Source of the DNA: Thuidium tamariscinum
Taxonomy: Eukaryota; Streptophyta; Bryopsida; Hypnales; Thuidiaceae
Length of the DNA stretch: 64,000 nucleotides
Assembly (NCBI GenBank): GCA_947034885.2
Contig: OX344749.2
Location: 29,465,501 to 29,529,500 of the forward strand
Direction of reading: 5' to 3'
The notes beneath the pieces are model-generated. The model ran no database searches and had not been told where the DNA came from. It saw nothing but the letters and a program-made list of their open reading frames with translations. Shown here piece by piece: positions 1 through 10,240 of the stretch (position 1 is the stretch's first letter; every line of letters starts with the position of its first letter). The translations under genes and the position numbers were made by a program.

Positions 1-939
1 AAAAATATAGTCCCTTTGTTTGAAAATAAATTTAGGGGGTTCAAAAATACTTGTCTCAAATTAAATTTGAAATTGTCCCTCAACAACTTGATGGACAACA
101 ATTGAAGCTAATTCAAACATCCTAAAACAAAAGTATTTGTTGATTCTGTACTCTAAAGACAATATAGCAATTCAATCCTTGCAAAGGATATCAAAATGCA
201 ATCTTCAACCAACCACAGGTGAAGAATCCAATTCATAACTATACAAAAATTGTTATTAACAAATCTTTTGTTGACAATTTCCTAGAGTTGAATCACATGA
301 CATTTTCAAGGATGAATACAAACGACATCAATAGATGTTACTACACCAACATTGCTTAGAAAATTATCAAAATTAATACCACTAGAGGAGTTTCAAAAAG
401 GGCAAAAATTTACCAATTTCACTTGCTTGTTTTCAACATGCAATGCTTCATTATTGACTCCCATTCTTTCATGCCTAGTGGGGTTTAGTAGAAGTTATAA
501 GAACTATGGAATATCTTGAAAATAAGAGCAGCTTATGCATTATTCTAGCCATTGCTAGGAAACCTAGATTTATTCTGAGATAGAGGAAGTACATGATTTC
601 AAATGTATACAAATTTGTTTTATTATTTTAGGTTAATTACTTTAATTCAATGACTAGTGTACATTCAAACCTCATTAAAAGCATGCTTTCTAATTGTTGT
701 CATTTCCACACTAATTGCATTTTTTCTAACTACTCAAAAACATTCAAAGTGCATATTGAGACTCCATCAAGTTTTGTCTGCAATTATCACTGTGACAACT
801 TTTGTACACTAAGTTGTACAATTATATAAATGAAAAAATTTGTTTGTCCCTTGAGATTTCCAATTAGAGATGATTGAATGAAGATTGCTATTATGTGAGC
901 CTAGTAGTGTAAGCATATGAATTTAGAATACTATTATAC

Positions 940-1122
940 CTATGTTATAAGTATCTACATTGTAAAAACCTTCCATAATTATAACGTAACTACATTTATA
1001 AATACCTATATTATAGGTGTTTATAATATAAGCAACTTCAATGGTTGTAGGATATCCACTTATATGTGTACTCAAGGCACATGTGCTCACATTTTCATGC
1101 TCATACACTAGCACCATTGATT
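940..1122 (+). repeat. interspersed direct repeat, copy 1
   Basis: About 180 bp are shared with 2617-2802 in the same orientation. Both carry a run that reads ACTACATTTATAAATA followed by TATTATAGGTGTTTATA, then related blocks ending near a CATGCTCATACACTAG / CATGCTAGTG motif. The divergence suggests an old duplication or an old dispersed element. No terminal repeats or coding capacity were seen. Confidence 0.75.
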
Positions 1123-2616
1123 GATGATCGGACGGTTTAATGTATTATATAATTTGATTTGATTTTTTGCACTAGTTAAAGACTACACCCATATATTTTT
1201 GTTACTATAATTTGATTTCACATACATGTGTATTTGTAGATTTTTGAGGTGTTCACATACAATTTGACAACTTTTAGATGTCAAGTTAGGAACACATTAG
1301 TTTGACTAAATGCTATTAATCAGAAAGACTTGCTATCATGTGAGCTTGGAATCATGAGTCTAGAGGATAGTCTCTTTAAAAGAAGCACACAACCTTGCCT
1401 TGGCTTCCCTCCTAAGTAGGAAATCAACAACTATTGGATGGGATTTTTAATGCTATTGATTTGAATTCAAAAACATGTTGTTGAAACCATTGGCTTCTTA
1501 TGCTAAAAGATTAGATTTTTTGAAAACCATTTTGTGGCTTGCTTACTAAAAAATGTTATGAATTGAGTCATCATATTTTGAGGTTGTACTTTGAACATAT
1601 ACTTTGAACATTGTTGAAAGAGAAGTATTTCTTGAGGGATAGGTTGTATTTTTCTACTTTTGCTTTGAGTTTCTTTTGTTTAACTTGCAGAGATTTTTTC
1701 AATGCTAGTTGGAATTTTTCTTTATAAGTGTTTGAAATCAAATAATGTTGAATCAAAGACATATGCTAGAGTTTAAATGTGGAATTGTGGATCTATATGG
1801 ACTTATCTTAAGAATTATTTGATGCAATTTACTCTTGGAATGCTAAGAAACATTGATGATATTGTTAGATGTAAATCCAAATATGCATACTTATCTAAAT
1901 GCAATAAGTTCTACTTTTAAATGGTGTTGTTTTCAATGTTGTTGAGTAGCAAAAAATTATAAGAATATGGCAATATGATGATTTTTAAGTTGTATCTCAA
2001 ATTCTATTGTATATTGGCCAACTTCCACATTTTTTAGGTTATTGAAGTTGGTTCTAATTGTGACCTGGCAAAGTGGTTAGGTGGGAAACCTTTTTTGTTG
2101 ACATTACAACCACCTTTTTTATCAGCCTATAACCATTTTCAAACCTAATGATGTATGCTTGGTTTGGAATCATCTTTTTGTAAGCCAACTTTTCCTTCTT
2201 TTTCCACGTGGTTTCTTCAAGAAAAGAGAAGTTGAGGTCAAAGCTAATTAATTTCAAGGAGAATTAATGAAGTAAGTAATTCTTTAAGGTTTAATGTGCA
2301 AGTAGAGAGTCAAATTTTCTAATTGAATTAAGGTTTTGGAAATAAAGAGTCAATTTTTTTCTAATTGAATTAAGGTTTTATGAGTTCAAGGAAAATTCAA
2401 GTATATAAATCTTTTGTGTTTCATATGTAGATACACAACCAATTTTTTCTTCACGAGTACTAGTTCTTCTATTGTTTTTATGATTTTCTTGAAATTCTGA
2501 AATTTAAAAAAAAAGACTATATATGTACTCCTTCTAGAATTTGTGCAGAAGTTTGATGACCAATGCAAAATTGACATGCTAGCATGCTCACTTTTTCATA
2601 CTCACATGCTAGCATG

Positions 2617-2802
2617 TTGTGTTATAGGTATCTATATTATAGAAACTTTTGATAATTATAGTGTAACTACATTTATAAATATATATATTATAGGTGTTTA
2701 TATTATAAACTGTACCTTCAATGTTTGTAAGATATCTACTTATTCATATGTTCAAGGCTCATATACTTGCATTTCCATATTTACATGCTAGTGTTGTTTG
2801 AT
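2617..2802 (+). repeat. interspersed direct repeat, copy 2
   Basis: This is the partner of 940-1122. It is preceded by two ACATGCTAGCATG-like palindromes at about 2575-2616, which are absent in that form from copy 1. No coding capacity is seen. Confidence 0.75.
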
Positions 2803-4211
2803 TAATTAGATTGTATCAATTGATTGAACATGATTACATCTAGTCTTCACCAATTACACACTTTCTAATTGCAGATTTCTCCTCTAATTGTGAATTTTCT
2901 TATGGCTCCCATTCTATGTATCACTTGAGAATCACTTGGATAATGCCACCATTTGTTACGGCAACTTTCACACTGTAAGTTAGTGTATTGATAAGAGTTC
3001 ATTTGTCCCTAAGAATTTTTGTCCCCATTTGAAAAAGATAATTGTGCTATAGAATCTAATTTTAAATCTTTAATTTGCTACCAATGACACTCAAATCTCT
3101 TTATTATCATACTCTAATAAAAGTCATTGTAAGAAACACCGGTCTTATTTCTTGTTACAATGAGGATCACTTTTCTATTGTCCAATATAACTTTTGGAGC
3201 ACAAGTCCAATAAACATAAGAGTTTTATTGAACGTGTCTAACTTTGTAGTAATTAGATCCTCACTTTTCAAAAATTAAAAAAAAAATCATTTTATATTTA
3301 AAAATCATTTTTGTTGAGCTATCATAGGCTCTAGTTTATGGTTTCTACTATGTTATGAGTGCCCAAATTTAATGATTTGTAGACAAAACTTTCATAGTCT
3401 ATTTGCATAGGTGTAAAACATATATCTTCCAAATGAAATTTAAAAATATGGTATTTTATATCCTCCACATAAGTACAAATAGAATACCCGTTGCATACAA
3501 TTTTTGAACATTGGAGATGGTCCTCTAGTTTGTTCTTTTGGTAAAATCTCATCAACATCAACTCTTCCCAAATGGACAATTTTTTTCATTTAAAAAAATT
3601 AATTTTCCTACTTTTTACAAATTAAAATGTGAAAGTATCAGTTTTCATGAGACTTTAGCACTTAGAGATTTTTTCTATGCTTTTCCTTTCTGGGGTACCT
3701 TCTTTCTAAAGGTACATGTACATAAAACATATTTTTCACTTTAAGAAAAGTTATATTTCTAATTTTAAAAGAAAAAAAAGACTACTGTGAAAAATGCCAC
3801 AAAAACCGCAATCCATGGTATTTCTTGCAATGACCCACATCACCTTTGAATTTGTTTGTAGATTTCTTTTGAGTGCATGCACATGCAATTGGACAACATG
3901 TAGTACTTGTATGTTTTGAACACATGGGATAGGAATATTTTGGGTTCAAAGCCAATGCCATAAAGGAATAAATAAGATAAAATGCCCCTATTTGTGCCAT
4001 AATTTAGGAGTTGCCACCAGCTTTTTTAAATTGTACCAAGGAGTACCAAGAATGTACAATTTGAATTTTGAAATGTGCATTGGAAGTACATAACCGTAAT
4101 AAAGTGGCCCAAATATTGGTATGGCCCAAATAAGGTGGCTTCCATCAACAAAGGCAAGTAGCTGTTTAGTAACAAAAAAAACCATATCCACCCATATCTT
4201 GTCCTATGGAG

Positions 4212-4321
4212 TACTCCCTTGGTCCCACTAAAAGCTTCCCAAATTCTTCCTGCAAACACTGTAAATTAGACTAATTAGTAAATCAGACTAATTAGGAAGC
4301 TTTTATGGGACAGAGGGAGTA
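4212..4321. mobile_element. Stowaway-like MITE (Tc1/mariner type), 110 bp with TA duplications
   Basis: The element starts TA-CTCCCTTGGTCCCACTAAAA and ends with the inverted complement of CTCCCTCTGTCCCATAAAAG followed by TA. The near-perfect terminal inverted repeats run about 25 bp, and the flanking TA is the expected target-site duplication. Angiosperm Stowaway MITEs are known to begin CTCCCTCYGT and to use TA targets. There is no coding sequence, so any transposase would act in trans. The inner half contains a short ACTAATTAG repeat. Confidence 0.88.
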
Positions 4322-4379
4322 TCAAACACTCACTTCCCGGACACCCTAAGGTACACCCTCCAAAAAAATATCCGTTTTT

Positions 4380-4740
4380 TTCCCGGCTCCATGCTCACCG
4401 AAGGCAAAACTGATCGTGCTCCCAAACCCCAAATTCCCAAACTGATGCCCCAACAACACATGCCATATCCAACAATCCTAATAACAAATCAACACATAAA
4501 CATCAAAGACTTGTCCCAAAAAAAAAAATGTAATTCCGGGTCCGTCCATGGGTCCGTCTATGGATCCATAAAAGGGTCCATACGATCCATTTCTCTCGGG
4601 GACCCCCAACAGCAATGACAAATGAGGATCCCAAGCAAGATGCTTGTTGTCAATGTATTTGACCCCACATGAAGGTCCCAAGTCCATAAATTTGAAATGA
4701 ATTAAAAAAATTGAATTTAATTCCTTTACAAGGACCCCAC
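4380..4740. other. GC-richer spacer with degenerate GGTCC/GGATCC repeats
   Basis: Between the MITE and the TATA box at 4754, positions 4535-4610 contain a degenerate run of short GGGTCCGTC, GGATCCAT and GGGTCCAT units, then GGGGACCCCC. No coding frame is convincing. It may be upstream promoter DNA of the 4.75-6.65 kb island. Confidence 0.4.
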
Positions 4741-4753
4741 CATGCCACCGAGG

Positions 4754-4762
4754 TATATAAAA
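4754..4762 (+). promoter_or_regulatory. strong TATA box (TATATAAAA) at the left edge of a GC-rich island
   Basis: TATATAAAA sits exactly where base composition changes from AT-rich to GC-rich. About 1.1 kb of GC-rich sequence follows and ends in a good 5' splice-site match (CAC|GTAAGTA, about 5877). This suggests a transcript with a non-coding first exon, either a long 5' leader of the SAUR gene at 6181 or an independent RNA. An ATG-initiated 84-codon frame at 4840-5094 lies inside it, but I recognise nothing in its product. Confidence 0.45.
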
Positions 4763-4901
4763 TCCAAGAGTGCATGAAGATGCTTGGGCAGCCTATGAGG
4801 TAGGCCCTTCTCGAGAACGGGACGCATCCCCACCGTTCGATGATCCCATCCGACGGCCCAGCGTCGCGTCACCTGAGCTATCGCGAATGGATTCAGTCTC
4901 A

Positions 4902-4927
4902 GCCGTCCGATGAGAAGATCGGACGGC
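4902..4927. promoter_or_regulatory. 10-bp inverted repeat of GCCGTCCGAT with 6-nt loop
   Basis: GCCGTCCGAT at 4902-4911 and its exact complement ATCGGACGGC at 4918-4927 are separated by six bases. The adjoining GACGGCCCAGCGTC is present twice, at 4852-4865 and 4922-4935. Related wording (CCGATCCTACAGATCG, GATGGCTGAGATTCAG) occurs at about 33378-33410 upstream of the HMG-box gene. A promoter or leader element is an inference from position only. Confidence 0.5.
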
Positions 4928-5854
4928 CCAGCGTCTTCGTGACGACCCTAGAGAATAACCCCTCGCGTTCCAGCGGCTTCTCTCGTCGCGCCCTGGGCCA
5001 CCACGAATTGCTCTGCTACCTTGTGGATTACCGTGACTCTTGCGTTCAGTTCAGTTCTAGTGATTGTGAACTGAAGTTCAATTGGATTTTTTAACGCCAT
5101 TAATGTTCTGTGTCAAGCTTTGACACGACAAGGCGGTTTCTAGCTATCGGTTGAAATTTGGTTCACCAGTTGTGGGACGACATCGCCTGACTGCCGCAAT
5201 TGGCGTCCGATTGAGGCCAATTGCGAGGTTCGTGTGGTCAAAGGCTTGTTGTTTGCTACGGTAGTGGGTGTGGTAGCATTTTAGTTTCAAGGTGTGGTTG
5301 TAGGAGTCCCACCGTCAGAGCATTCCCTGCAATTGAAGTTTTGTTTTTTGTATTTTCTTGGTGAGTAAATGTTTGTGTATTGTGTGTGCGTGTTTTCTTG
5401 CGTGGATCGTTGCAGTGGCAGAGTATTTAGAGAGAATTTTGTGTGATTTTGGAGTAATTTCGGGTAATTTCGGGGAGTTCGGGGTGTGGGTTGCGGCGTG
5501 ACGAGAGTGCGCTCGGGCGTCGAGAGCTTCGAGTTGCAGTGCGTTGCGAGAAGGCATCAATATCCTCACATTGCCTCTTGCGCCTCCTCCTGTGTCCAAA
5601 AGTTGCCGTGCGAAACAGCGTGGTCTCTCTCTGTGCTTACAGCGAATTGGTCTCTTTCACATCTTGTCTGTGAGTGCCTGTTTTCAGAAACCGTGAGCGA
5701 TTGAAACCAACCCCCGTGGTTGAGGGTTCTGTGTGGTGGTTGAGTTTGCTTGCAACGCGGTGTCCAAATATCTCGCTGTGCATGATGTTACGTCGCGCCA
5801 ACTATCTCCTGTTTTTCCCTGACTCGTTAGTGCTGTACTCAGACTGACGCCCGG

Positions 5855-5906
5855 TGTCGTCTCTGTTGCTGTTCACGTAAGTACGAACCTACAGAGACAA
5901 TGTCGT
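5855..5906 (+). promoter_or_regulatory. cluster of auxin-response-like TGTC sites upstream of SAUR
   Basis: GAGACA at 5894-5899 is the complement of the classical auxin response element TGTCTC. It is followed one base later by TGTCGT at 5901-5906, giving GACA-A-TGTC, an everted pair of TGTC cores. Another TGTCGT is at 5855-5860. ARF transcription factors are known to bind TGTCNN, and paired sites bind dimers. The cluster lies about 90-140 bp above the TATA box at 5990. Function is inferred from position and from the SAUR identity of the gene. Confidence 0.5.
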
Positions 5907-5989
5907 CAACCTCCAATCCATAAAAGAATTTGATCCAACGCAGTCCGTGAAGAATCTCTTCACAAGGCTCCTCTCTTCTTCACCCTACA

Positions 5990-5996
5990 TATATAT
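5990..5996 (+). promoter_or_regulatory. TATA box (TATATAT) of the first SAUR gene
   Basis: TATATAT lies about 190 bp before the ATG at 6181. A transcription start about 30 bp downstream would give a leader of roughly 160 nt. The 5' splice-site-like GTAAGTA at 5877 and a possible acceptor CTGTAG near 6124 leave open an alternative model in which this segment is intronic in a longer transcript from the TATA at 4754. Confidence 0.55.
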
Positions 5997-6180
5997 TCTT
6001 GAAAGTGAACCTCACATCACTTTCATGGAATGATATCAATTTCTCGGGTCACCTTTCCCTTTCTTGAAGCTTTACCAAGCTCACACAAATGGCTCAACTC
6101 ATATTTGAGCAGAAATCTCTGTAGATTCTTTTGGCTCGTCTCTCCTTCATCTCTCGTTTGATCCCAAGCTCTTGGACCCA

Positions 6181-6654
6181 ATGTCGAAGGGCAAAGTCTC
6201 TGAGAAGATGCAACGCGCGGTGCGCAAGCTGCAAAGTCGGATCAGCAACCCTAACCAGGTGCAGCAATACCAGAACCTGAGCTCCGACGAGTCTTCTCCA
6301 CGAAGCCCTCTGCGCAAGCGCAATTCCTTGAAGTCAGACTACAACGACGATGATGACGATGGTGAGGAGGGTCTGGCTCCGTTTGACGTACCCGAAGGTT
6401 TTCTGGCTGTGTACGTGGGGGAGGAGCGTCAGCGCTTCGTCATCAGTGCGAATTACCTCAAGCACCACATGTTCAAGGTGTTGCTGGAGAAGTCGGCGGA
6501 GGAGTATGGGTTTGAGCATAAGGGTGGCTTGCCCATTGCTTGCGAGGTGGCCGCTTTTGAGCACTTGCTTTGGAACATCAAGGCTCAGAATCCGGGAAAC
6601 CTTCAAGGCAACTATTGCTCGTGCTTCTCAGTGTACTCGTATCCACGCACATAG
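6181..6654 (+). CDS. SAUR family auxin-responsive protein
   Basis: Small auxin-up RNA protein of 157 aa in one exon. SAURs are short-lived plant proteins, and in angiosperms they inhibit PP2C-D phosphatases to promote acid growth. The SAUR core spans about residues 65-145. It opens with the hallmark VPEGFLAVYVG, then RFVISANYL, FKVLLEKSAEEYGF and LPIACE, and ends in a FEHLLW-type helix. The N-terminal third is basic and serine-rich and is followed by an acidic Asp/Glu run at about residues 56-64. The ATG at 6181 was chosen because the frame upstream reaches only a TTG. Upstream are a TATA box and TGTC sites, and downstream is a duplicated 3' flank. The length is usual for longer SAURs, and intronless structure is typical. 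Confidence 0.97.
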   Translation: MSKGKVSEKMQRAVRKLQSRISNPNQVQQYQNLSSDESSPRSPLRKRNSLKSDYNDDDDDGEEGLAPFDVPEGFLAVYVGEERQRFVISANYLKHHMFKVLLEKSAEEYGFEHKGGLPIACEVAAFEHLLWNIKAQNPGNLQGNYCSCFSVYSYPRT

Positions 6655-6689
6655 CAATGGATTCATACTTGTAAGCATATCATCATTAT

Positions 6690-7235
6690 ACCTGATCCCT
6701 GCTTGGTAGGCTTTGCGATTCTCTTTGGATTTATAGTATCGCCCACGCACGTTGATTTCGATCACTTGCGGCTTGAATTTGTACCTCAATAGTTCGTCAT
6801 GAAAATCATGAAAACCATGTAACAAATGGCCATATTGTTACCATCTCATGTTGATCCATGTCTGTTTGTGCTCTTCTCAATACTCTGCTGATTTGGTTTT
6901 GTTGCGTTTCGTTTGTGTTCGGGTCATGTGCTTGTAATTTCAATGTTCAAGTCAGCAATGAATTCAGGACTTTCCATGTTCGACATATATCATTACACTG
7001 GAAGCCTGCTTGATAGGCTTTGCGATTCCCTTCAGAAAGTATCGCCCTGTTGATCTCCGTCACGTCGGGTTGAATCTGTATCTCATTTGTTCTTCATGAA
7101 GTCCATCGACAAATGGTCATATTCTTACCACGTCGTGTTGATCCATAATTATTGGTTCTCTTCTCAAGTCTCTGTTGATTGGTTTTGTTTCGTTTTCTTT
7201 GTGATCGGATCATGTGTTTGTGATTTGGATGCTCT
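6690..7235 (+). repeat. diverged tandem duplication in the SAUR 3' flank
   Basis: Copy 1 (about 6695-6950) and copy 2 (about 7000-7235) share, in order, GCTTG(G/A)TAGGCTTTGCGA, a GTATCGCCC block, ACAAATGG(C/T)CATATT.TTACCA, GTTGATCCAT, a CTCTTCTCAA block and GGTTTTGTT.CGTTT. The offset is about 307 bp. It lies directly after the SAUR stop codon and probably includes 3' UTR. SAUR 3' UTRs are known to carry instability determinants, but no complete DST element was found here. Confidence 0.8.
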
Positions 7236-7790
7236 TAACTCGAGCTCTGATGGGATGCTGCAAATCATTGTCATTCGCAAGCCCGTGCGAAGGCATGTTT
7301 GCAATGATTTCGAGGTATGGGATCATGGGAGGTGTTGAATTTTCTTCCACTTGTGTGCGTACTGAGATGCTCCTATTGGTGTATGGTTTATCATGTGACA
7401 TGGAGACCTGTACAAATCACTGGAGATGCTCATTTCCTGCAGGTGATTGAAAATTCTGTGAGTGGCCATAGTTTCAGTTTGGGGCCCTTGAATTCGTTGA
7501 TGACGAGGCTTCACTAGTTGCAGTTATTCAGTGCCTAACGCTCACTTGGTACATTTGTTACACTTGTTACACGGACTGTAACTTGTGAGTAGCTTTGGGG
7601 TGGGGCATGATTTTCTGTTGCCTGCTCTGAGTGACGGTCGTCAGAACTTTACTGTGTTAAGAAGCTGTATAGTGTCAATGTGGGATTATTTTTTTATTTT
7701 ATTTTTTTGTATATTGAAGAGTTGACTCGCCAAGTCATGAAGCTGACATGGTGACGGAAATAGAAATCATGGCCGCTTGTTTATTGAATC

Positions 7791-8571
7791 ATGTGGAGTT
7801 GGGGAGACATCATGAGTTTCGTGACCCCACTGGCAAGGATCTCTTCTGGCTATGATAGATTCTATTTTTCGTTTTCAACATTCTTCCTGAGATTGCAACG
7901 TCATCAATGGGGTCATTTTGAGCAAGGAGTAAAGAGATACGGTACTGTAGTGAGAGAGCGTAGGCCACATGGCCCTAGATCCATTGCGAGTGAGTACTAT
8001 CGTGATTCCCCCTTTCAAACGTACACTACCTTATGCGGTATGACGTTTAGAAAGATTAGGACACCGTAGGGGAGGCTTCAAGTTCACCAATCACTCTGTT
8101 ATCATGACACTCGGACTTGGAACGAAAGCGTTCAGAAGCTGCGGCTTGCTAGTTCCTTTCATTGTCAATTTCGATTCGGGCCATTCTGGCCGCCAGAGGC
8201 TGTGGCATTCCGAGCTCTATAAACTAGGGCTCGTATAGATTTGTACTTCAGGCCAAAGTCTTGGAATTTCGCCTAATTGAACGAAGTTGACGATGTAACT
8301 CACCTGAGTGCCTCATTAATTAATTCATTGCTTTAAGTGTGATTGCAGCCCAGAAGCTAAGGAAGCTTAGTCCTGTTGAAATCAGAGATCTCGATCTCGA
8401 TCTCCTGGAGGCGGCACTATTTGATCGTATTGAAGCAGGAAGTGCGCGCTTCTGCAAGTTGAAATGGTTAGTCTCTTCACATTCTTGAGGTTGATTTCAA
8501 CTCCAGATATTCTTAAGTATCTCTTTTTCAATGGCACGTGCAGGTGGGAAGCTTACTCATCTCTACCATGA
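7791..8571 (+). CDS. possible small three-exon gene, product unknown
   Basis: Hand-built model: exons 7791-7989, 8349-8466 and 8544-8571, giving 114 aa. The donors are GTGAGTA and GTTAGTC, the acceptors are GATTGCAG and CACGTGCAG, and intron phases match at both junctions. The middle exon is open throughout and looks coding (LSPVEIRDLDLDLLEAALFD); the last encodes a WWEAYSSLP end and a stop. The first exon is the weakest part. A competing ATG frame at 7748 (MVTEIEIMAACLLNHVELG) overlaps it, so the true 5' exon may differ. A TATAAA-like site at about 8217 inside intron 1 could instead mark a later start. AATAAA at 8890-8895 would suit its 3' end. I recognise no family. Confidence 0.35.
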
Positions 8572-9690
8572 TTTATAAAATTCAAATTCCCAAGAGGTTG
8601 TCAGGGAGAGCTGGCCCGCAGAAGAAGGCGGAACTTTCAATTTCTCTACAGTTTTCAGCTCTACTTCATGTTGTGCCCGACGTTGACGTGATAACACCTG
8701 GAAATTGCAAGGCCTGACATGCACACCCGAAGGACCGGATGATGCATCAAGATTTCAGATAGGGAAGCAACAGTACAGCAAGTTAAAGAATCATCCATCT
8801 GGTGCGCACATGCAATTAAGTGAGTCCAGCAAAATTCATGCAGACTCTCACCAGATCTTTCTTCTTTGCATTGATCGGAATATGTTCTGAATAAATTATG
8901 CAAAAAATTAACTCACTTGGCAACTATCGATTCTCTTCATAACTACTCTACATTCATTACTGATTTTCTATGTTTGCCTGCAGATCGAGCCCGGCCTTCA
9001 AGAGTCAGAAAACGGATCTTCCACAAACACAGAATCAGATCCATTCGATGGCAAGCTAAGCTAAGAGCATCTTTACTGTACCAGTGAGAATGTTTTTGTT
9101 TGCAGTTTCCATGCCAGGGCACAGCCAGCACCCCGCAACGCATTTTTTTGCATTGGAATCCAATTGCAACAGAGGTAACGTGGAATCATTTGGATCACTG
9201 AGTGTTGGAACTCGATCCGGCCAATCCCACTGATTGAATTTCAATTGGTACGTGGTGGATCGACTTGCTATGTAAGCAACGTTTGTCGAGTGAGAGAGTG
9301 ACCGGTTGTTACAAGTCCTTTACAGACACTTAATTGACGTGGATTCACTCGATTGGCGCTTACTAATAATTATATGATTGAATGTTAGTATAGAATTTAT
9401 CCAGAGTAATTTATGGGTAAGCCCGATTCTAGATAAGGTAGACAGTTCCGTTAACGCCGACTTTGATCCAGTCCATGCCAGCTTATTAACGGTAGTTGAC
9501 GTACCCTGCTGATGCTTTTCTTACTGGAAAGATCTCCACTGGATCTCCAAGTCGATCTACGAGTTCATTTGAATAAGCTTAGTTCCGTCTGCCACTACAG
9601 GTCTACAGTGAGTGAGCTACAAGTGTCGAACGATGATTTCGAGATTCCTAGTGTGCCCTTTGCCTTTGCCACATCGGAAAAAAAAATTTG
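8572..9690. other. gene-flank DNA, no supported coding region
   Basis: GC content stays intermediate to about 9300 and then falls. An AATAAA polyadenylation-type signal lies at 8890-8895. Short frames on both strands show no family resemblance, and no RNA gene was seen. Confidence 0.4.
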
Positions 9691-9694
9691 AATG

Positions 9695-9910
9695 TGAAAG
9701 GGTTTTGTTTTTTTTTATACCAAAAAAGTCCATAGTTTTCTCACTGTGAGTTAGAACATCACAAAACAAAGCCTGTGCACCCCTCCTCAGTGAGAGCTTT
9801 GAGAGTTCAGAGAGCTTTCCAACAATACAAGGAACACAACTGGGGAATGCATGGTTCATGAGATCTCAACATAACAAACAAAACAGACAAAACAAACAAC
9901 TTCCCTTAAA
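9695..9910 (+). repeat. interspersed repeat copy A (about 200 bp)
   Basis: It matches 33035-33230 in the same orientation. Shared words in order are CAAAACAAA.CCT.TGCACCCCTC, GAGAGCTTT / AGAGCTTTCCAA, GGG.ATGCA, CATGAGATCTCAA, and a final AACAAACAAAACA run. Both copies sit at the edge of a gene island. The family was not recognised, and no coding or terminal repeats were detected. Confidence 0.75.
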
Positions 9911-9920
9911 GGTATGGATG

Positions 9921-10233
9921 GATGGTGAATTTCATTAAAATGGCGATATGCCATTCATTTGATAGTTTTTACAGTTCGGACCGCAAGGTCTGAAATCTAA
10001 ACCTGTCATATATTTTTGAAGTCTATACGTGTTGTAGATGATTGAAATCTATACTAGTCCAAGTTGTTTCGGACCGCAAGGTCTGAACTGTAAAACTATT
10101 GTAGATTTTGTAAATCTACATATGTCTTAGATGTTTGAAATTCTATACATGTCCTAGATGTTAGCTTTTAGTTCGGATTGCGCGGTCCAAAAAATGGCAT
10201 TGTGAATATTGCCATTTTTTTGAAATTCGCCAT
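9921..10233. mobile_element. TIR element of about 313 bp with three internal hairpins
   Basis: The left end ATGGTGAATTTCATTAAAA is matched by the inverted right end ATGGCGAATTTCAAAAAAA, and the similarity continues inward through ATGGC and TGCCATT for about 40 bp. The imperfectly spaced direct repeat ATGGATG flanks it at 9914-9920 and 10234-10240, which looks like a 7-9 bp target duplication. That size would fit a Mutator- or hAT-like non-autonomous element, but the family is not proven. There is no coding capacity. Confidence 0.75.
9975..10191. repeat. three copies of a GCAA-loop hairpin
   Basis: TTCGGACCGCAAGGTCTGAA occurs at 9975-9994 and 10068-10087. Each can fold into an eight-pair stem (one G-U pair) closed by a GCAA loop, a GNRA-type tetraloop if transcribed. 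A degenerate third copy with a GCGC loop lies at 10172-10191. They are inside the TIR element 9921-10233. Confidence 0.75.
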
Positions 10234-10240
10234 ATGGATG

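Larger units (their letters stand above)
1..4210. other. AT-rich intergenic DNA, no supported gene
   Basis: The block is strongly AT-rich and the open frames in it are short, unconserved and broken. The only structure I can support is a pair of direct repeat copies at about 940-1122 and 2617-2802, listed separately. No RNA gene was recognised. A minus-strand stretch at about 3790-4190 has several overlapping short frames that look like a decayed coding element, but I could not assign it to a family. Confidence 0.6.

Noticed and set aside
3782-4259. Overlapping minus-strand frames as a gene
   Set aside because: Frames are short and mutually inconsistent, and no family was recognised. At most it is a decayed element.
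7841-7860. GGA...ATAGATT resembling a SAUR DST mRNA-instability element
   Set aside because: The GTA subdomain is missing at the right spacing, and the site is about 1.2 kb past the SAUR stop, inside the possible next gene.
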